Shown here one piece after another: positions 1-8,858 of a stretch of DNA of 64,000 nt. Positions within the stretch are counted from its first letter, which is position 1. Every line of letters begins with the position of its first letter. The DNA is from Gammaproteobacteria bacterium (GTDB taxonomy: Bacteria; Pseudomonadota; Gammaproteobacteria; Thiotrichales; Thiotrichaceae). Where the stretch lies: positions 33,998 to 97,997 of the forward strand of contig JAHJJD010000049.1 in NCBI GenBank assembly GCA_018822845.1. Reading direction: 5' to 3'. The position numbers and the translations under genes were made by a program. The notes beneath the pieces were generated by a model that was given only the letters and a program-made list of their open reading frames with translations, did not search any database and had not been told where the DNA came from.

Positions 1-248
1 TGGACGGCAAGCTGATCGACGTACCGCCGGTTGACACCGATGCATTCGAGCGCTGCGAACCGGTTTACGAAGACATGCCGGGCTGGACGGAATCCACGTT
101 CGGCGCAACCAGTTACGAAGCGCTGCCTGCCAACGCCAAGGCATACCTGAAACGTCTGGAAGCAGTGGTCGAAACCCCGATCGACATCATTTCCACCGGC
201 CCTGACCGCGACCAGACCATCATCCTGCGCGACCCATACGCTGCGTAA
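1..248 (+). CDS. purA: Adenylosuccinate synthetase, C-terminal end (partial)
   Basis: The window opens inside this gene; the reading frame starts at base 3 and ends with TAA at 246-248, giving about 81 residues. The peptide shows the family's C-terminal signature: PGWTEST, then LPANAKAYL, then STGPDRDQTIILR near the end. PurA joins IMP and aspartate using GTP, the first committed step from IMP to AMP, in the cytoplasm. Its stop codon overlaps the ATG of the next gene (TAATG), so the two are probably co-transcribed and translationally coupled. The 5' part lies outside the window. Confidence 0.93.
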   Translation, partial: DGKLIDVPPVDTDAFERCEPVYEDMPGWTESTFGATSYEALPANAKAYLKRLEAVVETPIDIISTGPDRDQTIILRDPYAA

Positions 249-1063
249 TGGAAGAATCCCCCCCATCCCCAGCCCTTCCCCCGCAAGGGGGGAAGGGAGC
301 AGAGAGCGATCCGGCTCGTCGGTTTGGGGGGATTATCCGCATCTACGGTGAAGCGGCATTTGCCCGCTTCACCACTTCCCACATCTGCGTCATTGGTGTC
401 GGCGGTGTCGGTTCCTGGGCGGTGGAAGCGCTTGCCCGCAGCGGCATCGGCACACTTACCCTGATCGACCTCGACAATGTGGCCGAATCCAACATCAACC
501 GTCAGCTTCCCGCGCTCGGCAGCACCGTAGGCCGCGCCAAGGTCGACGTACTGAAGGAACGTTGCCTCGACATCAACCCTGCCTGCCGGATTCATACCAT
601 TGAAGATTTCATCGAGCGCGACAATCTTGCCGCCCTGATCAAACCCGAATTCGATTACGTACTGGACTGCATCGACACAGCCCGCATCAAGGCCGCCCTG
701 ATCGCCCATTGCCGCCGCAACAAAATCCGCCTGATTACACTGGGTGGAGCCGGGGGGCAACGAGACCCGGGCAAAATCCGCCTGAGCGACCTGAGCCGTA
801 CCCTGCAAGACCCATTGCTGTCCAAAGTACGCAAGGAACTGCGCCAGCAATACGGCTTCAGCAGCAACCCCAAACGGCGTTTCGACATCCCTGCCGTGTG
901 GTCGGAAGAAGCGATGAAGCTGCCGGAAAACGGCCCTGCCTGCGACCTGAGCTGTGCAGGTGGCATCGGCTCGGTGATGACCGTGACGGCCAGCTTCGCC
1001 CTGGTGGCAGTCAGCCACGTACTCGAACGCATTGCCAAGCTGGCTCCTGACAATTCAGGGTAA
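248..1063 (+). CDS. tcdA: tRNA threonylcarbamoyladenosine dehydratase TcdA (CsdL/YgdL)
   Basis: E1-like ATP-dependent enzyme that cyclises t6A37 of ANN-reading tRNAs to ct6A. Visible features: RFGG at the start of the family homology, the nucleotide-binding ICVIGVGGVGSW (about residues 45-56), DLDNV, NINRQ, CRRNKI, and TLGGAGGQRDP, all as in E. coli TcdA. The 271 aa match the family length. The first ~25 residues are not family-like: they are encoded by a GC-rich palindromic repeat (258-303) and read roughly PPSPALPPQGGKGA. No other start codon occurs in frame between that repeat and the conserved core, so ATG 248, overlapping the purA stop, must be used or the gene would lack a start. The alternative, that the repeat destroyed the original start, cannot be excluded. 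Confidence 0.92.
   Translation: MEESPPSPALPPQGGKGAESDPARRFGGIIRIYGEAAFARFTTSHICVIGVGGVGSWAVEALARSGIGTLTLIDLDNVAESNINRQLPALGSTVGRAKVDVLKERCLDINPACRIHTIEDFIERDNLAALIKPEFDYVLDCIDTARIKAALIAHCRRNKIRLITLGGAGGQRDPGKIRLSDLSRTLQDPLLSKVRKELRQQYGFSSNPKRRFDIPAVWSEEAMKLPENGPACDLSCAGGIGSVMTVTASFALVAVSHVLERIAKLAPDNSG
258..303. repeat. Palindromic repeat, family A copy 1 (inside tcdA)
   Basis: GC-rich palindrome: arms CCCTTCCCCC (273-282) and GGGGGAAGGG (288-297) around a short GCAAG loop, preceded by CCCCCCATCCCCAG. The same unit recurs at 40673-40718, 49996-50038 and 50054-50095. Here it is translated as the N-terminus of TcdA. Confidence 0.85.
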
Positions 1064-1145
1064 TAAACTACACTTGCTACAAGTGCTAGAATTACTGCCT
1101 GCACTGCCAAAGTAAAGCCTGATGAGGCAAGGAGAACATCCAGAC

Positions 1146-4067
1146 GTGGAGCCGAAAAGCACCAGAACTGCCAATGTCCAGACTGCACTCACTGGCCCCA
1201 ACCGCCAACAGCATTTTTGGGAAAGCGTAGCTCGGGTAAACCCCACCCTTGTCACCATTGGCGGGCTGGTTCTCGCCACATTCCTGCGCACTGTCTTCAC
1301 GCCGTTGTGGGGCGAGGGTTTTACCTTCATTACCTATTTTCCCATCATCATGCTCATCACCGTGGTGGGCGGATGGAAACACGGTCTGGCGGCCACCCTC
1401 ATTGCGTGCCTGCTTGCATTCAGTGTATTTTTGGGCGTCCACCTGCCGTCCCTGGCTGAGGCTATCGCCCTGACAATGTTCGTCCTGGTCAATAGCATGA
1501 TTATTTTTCTTACGGAAATGATCACCCGCGTCAGACGGCAGTCAGATATGGAAGCCGCAGTGGCCAAGGGGCGGATGGAAACCGCCTGGCAGGAAGTCGC
1601 GGCCCTGCGGCAAGCCGAGGAAGCTTTGCATGCGAGTGAGGAACGCTTCCATTCATTGTTCACCAACATGACGGAAGGCTTTTCCCTGCATGAGATCATC
1701 ACCGATACACAAGGGCACCCCTGCGATTACCGGTTTCTTGACGTAAACCCGGCGTTTGAACATCTGACAGGAGTGAAGCGCGCGGACTGGGTTGGCAAGC
1801 GTGTGCGGGAGATCCTGCCCGGCATTGAAAACTACTGGATTGACAGCTACGGCAAGGTGGCGCTCACCGGCGAACCTGCCCATTTCGACAAGTACTCCGC
1901 CGAATTGGGCAAGTGGTATCATGTCTTCGCCTACCGCCCAGCCCCAGAACAGTTTGCCGTCATTTCCACCGACATCACTGAGCGCAAGCAAGCTGAGGAT
2001 AAGCTCGGCAAGCTCAACCGCACGCTTCAGGCGCTCACCGCCAGCGGCCATGCCATGCTGGTGGCCAGTGATGAAACCGAGCTATTGAAGGAAGTGTGCA
2101 ACATTATCATTCAGTCTTGCGGGTACTCCATGGTGTGGGTCGGGTTTGCTGAAAATGACACAGACAAAAGCGTGCGCCCGGTAGCCCACGCGGGCTTTGA
2201 GGACGGTTATCTGGAGGCCATGAACATCACCTGGGCGGCAACCCCACGCGGCCTTGGCCCCACCGGGACGGCCATCCGCACCGCCCAGCCGGTCATATGC
2301 CGCAACATGCTCACAGACCCGCAGTTTGAACCATGGCGGGAACAGGCACTCAAGCGGGGCTACGCCTCCTCCGTCGTGCTTCCCTTGATGAATGCAGGCA
2401 AGGCATTTGGTGCGCTCAACATCTATTCCAGCGAACCTGACCCCTTTTCCGAAGATGAAATCAACCTGCTGACACAACTGACGGATGACCTTGCCTACGG
2501 CATTGGGGTACGGCGGATGCGGGCGGCCCAGGGGCAGACAGAGGAAAAGCTGCATGAGAGCGGGGAACGCATGGCAAGCATCGTGGCTTCCGCCATGGAC
2601 GCCATCATTTCCATGAATGAACAGCAACAAATCATCCTGTTTAACGCTGCCGCAGAAAAAATGTTCGGCTACAGCGCCAGTGAAGTCATCGGCCACTCGC
2701 TCACCATGCTGCTGCCCGAACGTTACCGCGCCTCACACGGCAAGTATGTACGCGAATTCGCCACCGCTGGCGTCACCACCCGGCGCATGGGCGCTCTCGG
2801 CGAAATCAGCGGCTGCCGCGCCGATGGAACGGAGTTCCCGATTGAAGCCGCCATTTCCCAGGTGAGGTTGGCCGGGAGCAAAATGTTCACGGTGGTGTTG
2901 CGCGATGTCACCGCCCGCAAGAAGGCCGAACAGGAACTGCTGGAAGCCGACCGACGCAAGGATGAATTCCTCGCCACCCTGGCCCACGAACTGCGCAACC
3001 CACTCGCCCCGTTGCGTAACTCGCTGTACATTCTGCGCCGCCTGCCAGGCGCTGACAGCGGTCCCGCTACCCAGGTGTATGACATGATGGAACGGCAGGT
3101 TGCCCATCTGGTGCATCTGGTCGATGATCTGCTGGAAGTCTCACGCATCACCAGAGGAAAAATCGAGCTACGCAAGGAACGCACCGATCTGGCCGCCAGC
3201 ATTCACAATGCAGTCGAAATGTCGCGTCCGTTAATCGAGGCCGCCGGTCACCATTTCACCCTTGCGTTGCCAGCGGAACCCCTCATCCTTGATGCTGATC
3301 CGGCGCGGCTGGCGCAGATATTTTCCAACCTGCTCAATAACGCTGCCAAATACACCGCCAACCATGGAGAGATCTCGCTCACTGCCTGGCAGGAAGGTGC
3401 CGAAGCCGTAGTGGCAGTGCGGGATAATGGCGTGGGCATCCCGCCCGATATGTTGCCGCGCGTTTTCGACATGTTTACCCAGGTAGACCGCACCCAACGG
3501 CATTCACAAGGCGGTCTGGGAATTGGCCTGACCCTGGTGCAAAGTCTGGTGCAGATGCATGGCGGGCATATTGAGGCGCACAGCGCCGGGGCGGAACAAG
3601 GCAGCGAATTTCTGCTGCGCCTGCCGCTGGCCGCACTGCCGGGCAGACCAGAAACACCAGCCACCAGCATGGCAACAGCCAGTAATCCGACAGTAAAAAT
3701 GCGCATCCTGGTAGTGGATGACAACCATGATGTAGCGGACAGCCTGGGTATATTGCTCCAACTATCAGGCCATGAAGTGCAGGTTGTCTATGACGGGCCA
3801 TTGGCGTTGGCGACCATTAGCAGTTACCGGCCCGACGTTGTTCTGCTCGACATCGGCATGCCGGGCATGAATGGCTACGAAGTCGCCCGCCAAGTGCGCA
3901 AGCGGCCTGGCCTCAAGGATTTACCCCTCATTGCCATGACGGGCTGGGGACAGGAAGAAGACCGTCGCCACTCGAAGGAGGCAGGCTTTAACCACCACAT
4001 TGTCAAGCCAGTTGACCCCGCCACCCTGGCGCTGGTACTGAAGGAACTTTCCCTGACCCCAAAATAG
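1146..4067 (+). CDS. Hybrid sensor histidine kinase (DUF4118-PAS-GAF-PAS-HisKA-HATPase-REC)
   Basis: Membrane sensor kinase of about 973 aa. Domains in order: four transmembrane segments in the first ~130 residues resembling the KdpD-type DUF4118 module; PAS (~165-285); GAF (~300-460); PAS (~470-595); HisKA with the phosphorylatable His in HELRNPL (H614); HATPase with NNAAKYT, DNGVGI and GGLGIGLTLV; and a C-terminal receiver from ~852 (VVDDNHD, phospho-acceptor D902 in LLDIGMPG, conserved Lys in VKP). I chose GTG 1146 because AAGGAG at 1129-1134 lies ideally upstream; an in-frame ATG at 1122 is possible but has no clear ribosome-binding site. No cognate output regulator gene is adjacent, so the signal and target are unknown. 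Confidence 0.9.
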   Translation: MEPKSTRTANVQTALTGPNRQQHFWESVARVNPTLVTIGGLVLATFLRTVFTPLWGEGFTFITYFPIIMLITVVGGWKHGLAATLIACLLAFSVFLGVHLPSLAEAIALTMFVLVNSMIIFLTEMITRVRRQSDMEAAVAKGRMETAWQEVAALRQAEEALHASEERFHSLFTNMTEGFSLHEIITDTQGHPCDYRFLDVNPAFEHLTGVKRADWVGKRVREILPGIENYWIDSYGKVALTGEPAHFDKYSAELGKWYHVFAYRPAPEQFAVISTDITERKQAEDKLGKLNRTLQALTASGHAMLVASDETELLKEVCNIIIQSCGYSMVWVGFAENDTDKSVRPVAHAGFEDGYLEAMNITWAATPRGLGPTGTAIRTAQPVICRNMLTDPQFEPWREQALKRGYASSVVLPLMNAGKAFGALNIYSSEPDPFSEDEINLLTQLTDDLAYGIGVRRMRAAQGQTEEKLHESGERMASIVASAMDAIISMNEQQQIILFNAAAEKMFGYSASEVIGHSLTMLLPERYRASHGKYVREFATAGVTTRRMGALGEISGCRADGTEFPIEAAISQVRLAGSKMFTVVLRDVTARKKAEQELLEADRRKDEFLATLAHELRNPLAPLRNSLYILRRLPGADSGPATQVYDMMERQVAHLVHLVDDLLEVSRITRGKIELRKERTDLAASIHNAVEMSRPLIEAAGHHFTLALPAEPLILDADPARLAQIFSNLLNNAAKYTANHGEISLTAWQEGAEAVVAVRDNGVGIPPDMLPRVFDMFTQVDRTQRHSQGGLGIGLTLVQSLVQMHGGHIEAHSAGAEQGSEFLLRLPLAALPGRPETPATSMATASNPTVKMRILVVDDNHDVADSLGILLQLSGHEVQVVYDGPLALATISSYRPDVVLLDIGMPGMNGYEVARQVRKRPGLKDLPLIAMTGWGQEEDRRHSKEAGFNHHIVKPVDPATLALVLKELSLTPK

Positions 4068-4093
4068 TTTTTTACCCTGTGTCAGGTAAAAAA
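4068..4093. repeat. T-tract/A-tract inverted repeat after the kinase gene
   Basis: TTTTTTACC at 4068-4076 is mirrored by GGTAAAAAA at 4085-4093 with a short centre, forming a stem right after the kinase stop. The right arm is an A-tract, so it is not a classical terminator for the + strand. It may be a protein-binding palindrome or a weak transcription boundary. Confidence 0.5.
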
Positions 4094-4156
4094 CGCTTCG
4101 GCAACCTGATAATTTTCGCCTTTGCGCTGCTGATCGTATTCCTGATATGGGCGTGA
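4079..4156 (+). CDS. Possible 25-aa single-span membrane peptide
   Basis: A GTG-initiated frame encodes a short basic start (SGKKRFG) followed by one strongly hydrophobic stretch (IIFAFALLIVFLIWA) and a stop. The composition is typical of tiny membrane proteins. There is no ribosome-binding site (a T-tract lies upstream), and the start falls inside the inverted repeat at 4068-4093, so this may be chance or a gene remnant. The rest of 4157-4333 is AT-rich with no recognisable gene. Confidence 0.2.
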   Translation: MSGKKRFGNLIIFAFALLIVFLIWA

Positions 4157-4333
4157 TGAATATTTAGTGACGAGTGGCAACAGTATCCAGATACGATAAT
4201 CGGAAAGTAATTATCATCACAACTTCGTAAAAATGCGCTAATCTAATTGAGCTTGTTAGAATGAATATATTTCATCAAATAAATCAGGCAGATAATAAAT
4301 ATCTTTGATTACTTGCAGCAAGGAACGCTTAAT

Positions 4334-5314
4334 ATGGATTATGCAAAAGATTCTCCCATGAGGCATTTTGCCATTCGCCTCATGCCCATTGCCGATATTT
4401 TACTCGCACCATTTGTTTACCCCGCTGGCTGGCTGTTAAAGATGGTCAGACGCGCTGGCGTACACCGCATGCCATCCTGCCGGGCAGCACTTTACCACAC
4501 AGCGGTTTTCCCCATCGTCGACCATTACTACGAACCCCAGTTTGACCTGCGCAAAATGAAGCGTAGCGCATCGCTGGAACGCCCCCTGACCGGCATCGAC
4601 TGGAATATTGATGAACAGCTCGCTTTACTGGATACTTTTACCCATGCAGATGAGCTTAAAAACCTGCCCAGAAACAAAACCGGTGAACTGGAATTCCATC
4701 TTGAAAATACCCTGTTTGAATCAGGTGATGCTGAATATTGGTATCAATTGATCCGGCATAAAAAACCCAAGCGGATTTTTGAAATCGGCAGCGGCAATTC
4801 CACCCTGATGGCAATAAAAGCACTTAAACAAAATCAACAGGATGACCCTGCTTACCAATGCAAGCATGTTTGTATCGAACCATATGAAATGCCATGGCTG
4901 GAAAAAACGGGGGTTTCCGTCATGCGCAACAAGGTGGAAGACACAGATTTAAGTTTTTTTGCCGAACTGGAAGAAAACGACATCCTGTTTATCGATTCAT
5001 CCCACATCATCCGCCCGGAAGGCGATGTACTGTTTGAATTCCTCGAACTGTTGCCAACCCTGAACAAGGGCGTCATCGTGCATATCCACGACATCCGCTC
5101 ACCACGTAACTATATGCATGAATGGCTGGTGGATGAAGTCAGGCTGTGGAATGAGCAATACCTGCTGGAAGCTTTCCTGACCCAAAACAAGCACTGGAAA
5201 ATTATCGGAGCCATTAATTATTTACGCCACAATCATTACGACCGTTTGCAGGCTGTCGCGCCGAACCTGACCCCCGAGCGGGAACCAGGCTCGTTCTACA
5301 TCCAGCGCGTGTAA
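4334..5314 (+). CDS. Class I SAM-dependent methyltransferase, substrate unknown
   Basis: Protein of 326 aa. The Rossmann SAM-binding motif is visible as IFEIGSGNST about mid-protein, followed by an acidic CIEPYE strand and DILFIDSSH, a pattern of the Methyltransf_24-like group that often acts on sugars or small metabolites. The N-terminal ~110 residues, with a hydrophobic segment (ADILLAPFVYPAGWLL), lie outside the catalytic fold and may hold it at a membrane. ATG 4334 is preferred because AAGGAA lies 9 bases upstream; an upstream TTG at 4313 precedes that site. The gene is convergent with dcd, ending 8 bp from it. No pathway partner is adjacent, so the substrate cannot be named. Confidence 0.75.
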   Translation: MDYAKDSPMRHFAIRLMPIADILLAPFVYPAGWLLKMVRRAGVHRMPSCRAALYHTAVFPIVDHYYEPQFDLRKMKRSASLERPLTGIDWNIDEQLALLDTFTHADELKNLPRNKTGELEFHLENTLFESGDAEYWYQLIRHKKPKRIFEIGSGNSTLMAIKALKQNQQDDPAYQCKHVCIEPYEMPWLEKTGVSVMRNKVEDTDLSFFAELEENDILFIDSSHIIRPEGDVLFEFLELLPTLNKGVIVHIHDIRSPRNYMHEWLVDEVRLWNEQYLLEAFLTQNKHWKIIGAINYLRHNHYDRLQAVAPNLTPEREPGSFYIQRV

Positions 5315-5322
5315 CCCAGGCG

Positions 5323-7023
5323 TCAGGTCTTGGGCAGTGTGACCCCGCGCTGCCCCTGATACTTGCCCCCCCGATCCCGGTAGGATGTGTCGCAAACTTC
5401 ATCCGACTCGAAGAACAGCATTTGCGCCACGCCTTCGTTGGCGTAAATCTTCGCGGGTAACGGCGTCGTGTTGGAAAACTCCAGTGTTACATGCCCTTCC
5501 CACTCCGGTTCCAGCGGCGTTACATTCACGATGATGCCGCAGTTATGTACAAAAACACCATCTTCCAGTGCAAAATTTCCTGCTTCTGGTACGGTCAGAC
5601 AGAAAACGTCGTGATCACCGGGCACAGAGCGGACTGCTGTAACCTTATGGTTTTGTTTGCCTTCCTGCCGTACACCCCGAAATGCATCCAACACTTGTGG
5701 GAAACGCCTGAATACTGCACGGTCACACTCCAGCAAACGGGCTGCCCCCCGGATTGAACCCGTCTGATGCAAGGCTTTACTCACGGCTTCCTCCGTTATT
5801 TCTCCGCGCAGGCGCAAATGACGGGCAATTTCAGCCTGACGCTGATGTCTGTCGGGGCTGGCCTGCTCCCAAACAGCTTTCATCCGTTCGCCTTGCCGCA
5901 CCCGTTCTGCATAGTCCTGATAGCGGGCAAGCATCGCCTCACGATGTACCTGCCGCGTAGCATCGGAAGGATTGCGACGTGCAGCCAACAACTCCTCACG
6001 TTGCGCAGCATATACATCATCATGCCAAAACCGGCTGGCGCGTTCACTTTGCAAACTGGAGTAACGCTCCGCCCATTCCGGGTTCTGCATCCGCTCTTGC
6101 AATGCAGCACGAATCGAGGCGCTATGCTCATCAGGATCAAACTCATCGCCATAGTTATCCGCATTATGCAGCCGGATATGCGCCTCAGCATCCATCCGCA
6201 CAATGTTCCACGGATTATTGTTCAGACGGTCAATATCAACATGATGGCGGTGGGTATTCGGCATATCAGCATACAAACCATGACGCAGGTTCCACTCGTC
6301 CGCCAGACGGTGCGTAGGATACAAATGCCCATTCAAGGGCTGGTATACCATCTCGTAACCTCGCGCCAACTGTCGATACAAGGGCATTAACGAAGCACCT
6401 GGCGTTAATTCACCGGCAGCCAGCCAACGGCCATCACGCAACATGAACAAATGGTCAGGTGTTGCAAAGATACTTTTCCCATTATCCAGCCCGACTTCAA
6501 CCAGGCTATCACGCCCCACATAGCGGGGTGCATCCAGTTGAGTCACAATCAGGCGTCCATTGGCACCAATGCTATACCCCCAAAACAATTCACCTTGTTC
6601 GGCACGTACCGCCATTTCTTCCAGGGGCAGTGAAGAGCCATCAACCAAGGCAACACGTGTATCTCCCCGGAAACAACGTGCATAAGTCGATTTACCGAGG
6701 CAAACGGTCAGTACGCTGCGGGGAATGCGGAAATATTCCACCGTCCGCGCCAATGCAAACGAGTTGGGCGGAATGATGCACACATCGCCCTTGAAGTCGA
6801 CGAAACTCTTTTCATCAAATGCCTTCGGGTCGACGATAGTGCTGTTGATATTGGTGAAAATCTTGAACTCGTTGGCACAACGCACGTCGTAGCCATAGCT
6901 GGAAGTGCCGTAGGATACGATCTTTTCCCCATTCATTGTGCGCACCTGTCCGTGCTCAAATGGCTCAATCATGCCCTCGTTTTCGGCCATGCGGCGAATC
7001 CAGTGGTCAGACTTGATACTCAT
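5323..7023 (-). CDS. dcd: dCTP deaminase with in-frame intein
   Basis: The exteins together make a 188-aa dCTP deaminase, which converts dCTP to dUTP for thymidylate synthesis. The N-extein (residues 1-116) ends GKSTYAR; the C-extein (72 residues) starts CGIIVNVTP and contains [12 protein letters not shown] and the C-terminal [13 protein letters not shown] segment. Between them lies a 378-aa intein starting with Cys117 and ending His493-Asn494, followed by Cys as the +1 residue. The whole ORF is continuous, so it is made as a 566-aa precursor that must splice to be active. It overlaps the upstream lipoprotein gene by 4 bp (ATGA), indicating one operon. No second dcd copy is visible here. Confidence 0.95.
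   Translation of the reverse strand: MSIKSDHWIRRMAENEGMIEPFEHGQVRTMNGEKIVSYGTSSYGYDVRCANEFKIFTNINSTIVDPKAFDEKSFVDFKGDVCIIPPNSFALARTVEYFRIPRSVLTVCLGKSTYARCFRGDTRVALVDGSSLPLEEMAVRAEQGELFWGYSIGANGRLIVTQLDAPRYVGRDSLVEVGLDNGKSIFATPDHLFMLRDGRWLAAGELTPGASLMPLYRQLARGYEMVYQPLNGHLYPTHRLADEWNLRHGLYADMPNTHRHHVDIDRLNNNPWNIVRMDAEAHIRLHNADNYGDEFDPDEHSASIRAALQERMQNPEWAERYSSLQSERASRFWHDDVYAAQREELLAARRNPSDATRQVHREAMLARYQDYAERVRQGERMKAVWEQASPDRHQRQAEIARHLRLRGEITEEAVSKALHQTGSIRGAARLLECDRAVFRRFPQVLDAFRGVRQEGKQNHKVTAVRSVPGDHDVFCLTVPEAGNFALEDGVFVHNCGIIVNVTPLEPEWEGHVTLEFSNTTPLPAKIYANEGVAQMLFFESDEVCDTSYRDRGGKYQGQRGVTLPKT
5542..6675 (-). mobile_element. Intein with HNH homing endonuclease inside Dcd
   Basis: Class 1 intein architecture: block A begins CFRGDTRV at Cys117; block B is TPDH (residues 188-191); block F is [15 protein letters not shown]; block G ends GVFVHN before the +1 Cys. 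The centre contains an HNH endonuclease region: [16 protein letters not shown] (about 260-275) with a further His in AHIRLHN. A helical region follows, with an HTH-like segment ([20 protein letters not shown]) that may be the DNA-recognition part. The insertion point lies directly after the Arg corresponding to E. coli Dcd Arg115, an active-site residue. Base composition does not differ obviously from the host gene. Confidence 0.93.
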
Positions 7024-7463
7024 TGCTGCACCCCTACGCCGCCCTGACGCTGAAATGGAACCTTGATCAACGGCAAACGCACCGCGCCGGTCAGGTCATA
7101 TTGCAGCTTGCGTTCACGCCACGCCACGGGAGCCAGCCGCGCCAACTCGACGAAATCCAGCCTGATGGGAATACTCACCGGCACTTCCTGCCCTGCGCCA
7201 ATGCTTTGCTCCTGAACCTGGTCACCGCTAGCGACCGGGTGGCCATTGAGACTTAGACCATACTCAATACCCCTGATAGGCAAAGGAAATGGGTTGGGGT
7301 TACTGACATTCAAGGTCACAATGGCAGTCCCCTGTGTCAGGGAAATATTCTGCAAACCGATATTCTGGATGGAAACCTTGGGTTGTTCGACGATGCCGGG
7401 AACACCGCTACAGGCTTGTAACAATAACGCGGTAAATACAAAAGCAAAGATACGTTTCAGCAT
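7020..7463 (-). CDS. LEA14-like (WHy domain) lipoprotein
   Basis: Protein of 147 aa with a lipoprotein signal peptide (lipobox LLQAC, Cys18). After it comes one LEA_2/WHy domain: a beta-rich repeat with [24 protein letters not shown], typical of bacterial LEA14-like proteins. It would be anchored to a membrane in the periplasm. Bacterial relatives are linked to desiccation or stress tolerance, but no precise role is established. The gene is 5' of dcd and overlaps its ATG by 4 bp, so the pair is co-transcribed; the link is probably positional rather than functional. Confidence 0.8.
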   Translation of the reverse strand: MLKRIFAFVFTALLLQACSGVPGIVEQPKVSIQNIGLQNISLTQGTAIVTLNVSNPNPFPLPIRGIEYGLSLNGHPVASGDQVQEQSIGAGQEVPVSIPIRLDFVELARLAPVAWRERKLQYDLTGAVRLPLIKVPFQRQGGVGVQQ

Positions 7464-7503
7464 GGCTTTTCTTCATTTGGGATGGATTGCTGAATACTAA
7501 ACG

Positions 7504-7535
7504 AAAAAGGCCGTGGCAGGAAATCACCACGGCCT
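7504..7535 (-). terminator. Intrinsic terminator of apbC
   Basis: A perfect 9-bp stem, AGGCCGTGG (7508-7516) and CCACGGCCT (7527-7535), is followed on the minus strand by a run of T (A's at 7504-7508 on the plus strand). It lies just downstream of apbC and separates it from the lipoprotein-dcd operon. Confidence 0.85.
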
Positions 7536-7559
7536 GTTAAGCTCCCTCAACCGGAAAGC

Positions 7560-8648
7560 TTACACATTCATGATCTTGATGGTCGGGAACTTGGTGCTGT
7601 AGTCCTTGGCCTGACGCGCCAGACGGGCAGACGCCTTGCGCGCAATGCCCTTGTAAAGTTGCGCCGCCTTGCCATCCGGGTCAGCCACCACGCTCGGGTT
7701 GCCATGATCCACCTGTTCGCGGATTTTGACATCCAGCGGCAAGCCACCGAGGTAGTTCACGTCATACTGTTCCGCCATGCGCTGACCACCACCTTCGCCG
7801 AAAATATGCTCAACGTGGCCGCACTCGCTACAGATGTGCATGCTCATGTTTTCCACGATACCGAGGATCGGCACCTCCACCTTTTCGAACATTTTCAGAC
7901 CCTTGCGGGCATCCAGCAGGGCGATGTCCTGCGGGGTGGTGACGATGATCGCGCCGGAAACCGGAATTTTCTGCGAAAGAGTCAACTGAATGTCGCCCGT
8001 ACCTGGTGGCAAGTCGATAACCAGATAATCCAGATCGCCCCAGTTGGTATCGCCCAGCAACTGTTCCAGCGCCTGGGTAACCATCGGGCCGCGCCAGATC
8101 ATCGGGGTGTCTTCTTCGATCAGGAAACCAATCGACATGGCCTTGATGCCGTGATTCTGCATCGGCTCCAGGCTTTTGCCATCTGCGGAAACCGGCTGAC
8201 CACTAATGCCGAGCATACGCGGCTGGCTGGGGCCGTAAATGTCTGCGTCCAGAATGCCAACGGTCGCGCCATCAGCTTGCAGCGCCAGCGCCAGGTTGAC
8301 TGCGGTGGTGGACTTGCCTACCCCGCCCTTGCCGGAAGCAACCGCGATAATGTTCTTGATGCCATCCTTACGCTTGACGCTTTTCTGCACGGCATGAGCA
8401 ACCACCTGCGTTTCGACGCTAACATCGGCATCCGCCGCGCCTGCTGCCGCCAGCGCAGCCTTGATTTCAGCCGCCAGCTCATCACGGTAGTTGCCTGCCG
8501 GATAGCCCTGTGCGATACGCACCGCCACCTTGCCACCGTCTACGCTGATGTCCTTGACCTGATGCAGGCTCACGATGTCCTGATCCAGATAACGGTCCTT
8601 GATTCCTTTGAGTAGCGCTTCAACCTGCTCGCGCGTCATGTCTGCCAT
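7560..8648 (-). CDS. apbC: Iron-sulfur cluster carrier protein ApbC/Mrp
   Basis: P-loop ATPase of the Mrp/NBP35 family (362 aa) that binds and delivers Fe-S clusters to apoproteins in the cytoplasm. An N-terminal MIP18/DUF59-like domain covers ~1-85. The deviant Walker A is GKGGVGKST (~106-114), followed by DADIYGPSQPRMLG, DLPPGTGD and the cluster-binding CSEC motif. The start is supported by GAGGAG upstream. It reads divergently from hsdM and is closed by the hairpin at 7504-7535. In many gammaproteobacteria mrp sits between metG and dcd; here dcd is still next to it while metG lies about 16 kb away, as if the restriction island and neighbours had been inserted between them. Confidence 0.94.
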   Translation of the reverse strand: MADMTREQVEALLKGIKDRYLDQDIVSLHQVKDISVDGGKVAVRIAQGYPAGNYRDELAAEIKAALAAAGAADADVSVETQVVAHAVQKSVKRKDGIKNIIAVASGKGGVGKSTTAVNLALALQADGATVGILDADIYGPSQPRMLGISGQPVSADGKSLEPMQNHGIKAMSIGFLIEEDTPMIWRGPMVTQALEQLLGDTNWGDLDYLVIDLPPGTGDIQLTLSQKIPVSGAIIVTTPQDIALLDARKGLKMFEKVEVPILGIVENMSMHICSECGHVEHIFGEGGGQRMAEQYDVNYLGGLPLDVKIREQVDHGNPSVVADPDGKAAQLYKGIARKASARLARQAKDYSTKFPTIKIMNV

Positions 8649-8858
8649 TCGGGTCTCCTCAGTAAGCTAGAAAATCTGAAGGCAATTCTACACCATATAT
8701 TAGCAGACTCGAAATAAGCACCCACTCAGGAGAGGGATTCATGAGCGATATACTCAGGAATAGGTAAGAACAAAAATGGAGTAGCCATTGTTTACACCGG
8801 TTCACATACATACAATCATTGGTCTGCATAGTCCCCACCTCACTGAATAAAGGCATTC

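Noticed and set aside
113..1018. Long open frame antisense to purA/tcdA
   Set aside because: It is the reverse complement of well-conserved tcdA codons, has no family match and no ribosome-binding site. Similar long antisense frames occur under metG, sucA, ftsK and mutS because of the GC-rich codon use.
8742..8768. Eight-codon ORF with a good AGGAGAGG site in the apbC-hsdM gap
   Set aside because: Too short to judge, no leader-peptide features such as codon runs, and no attenuator hairpin follows.
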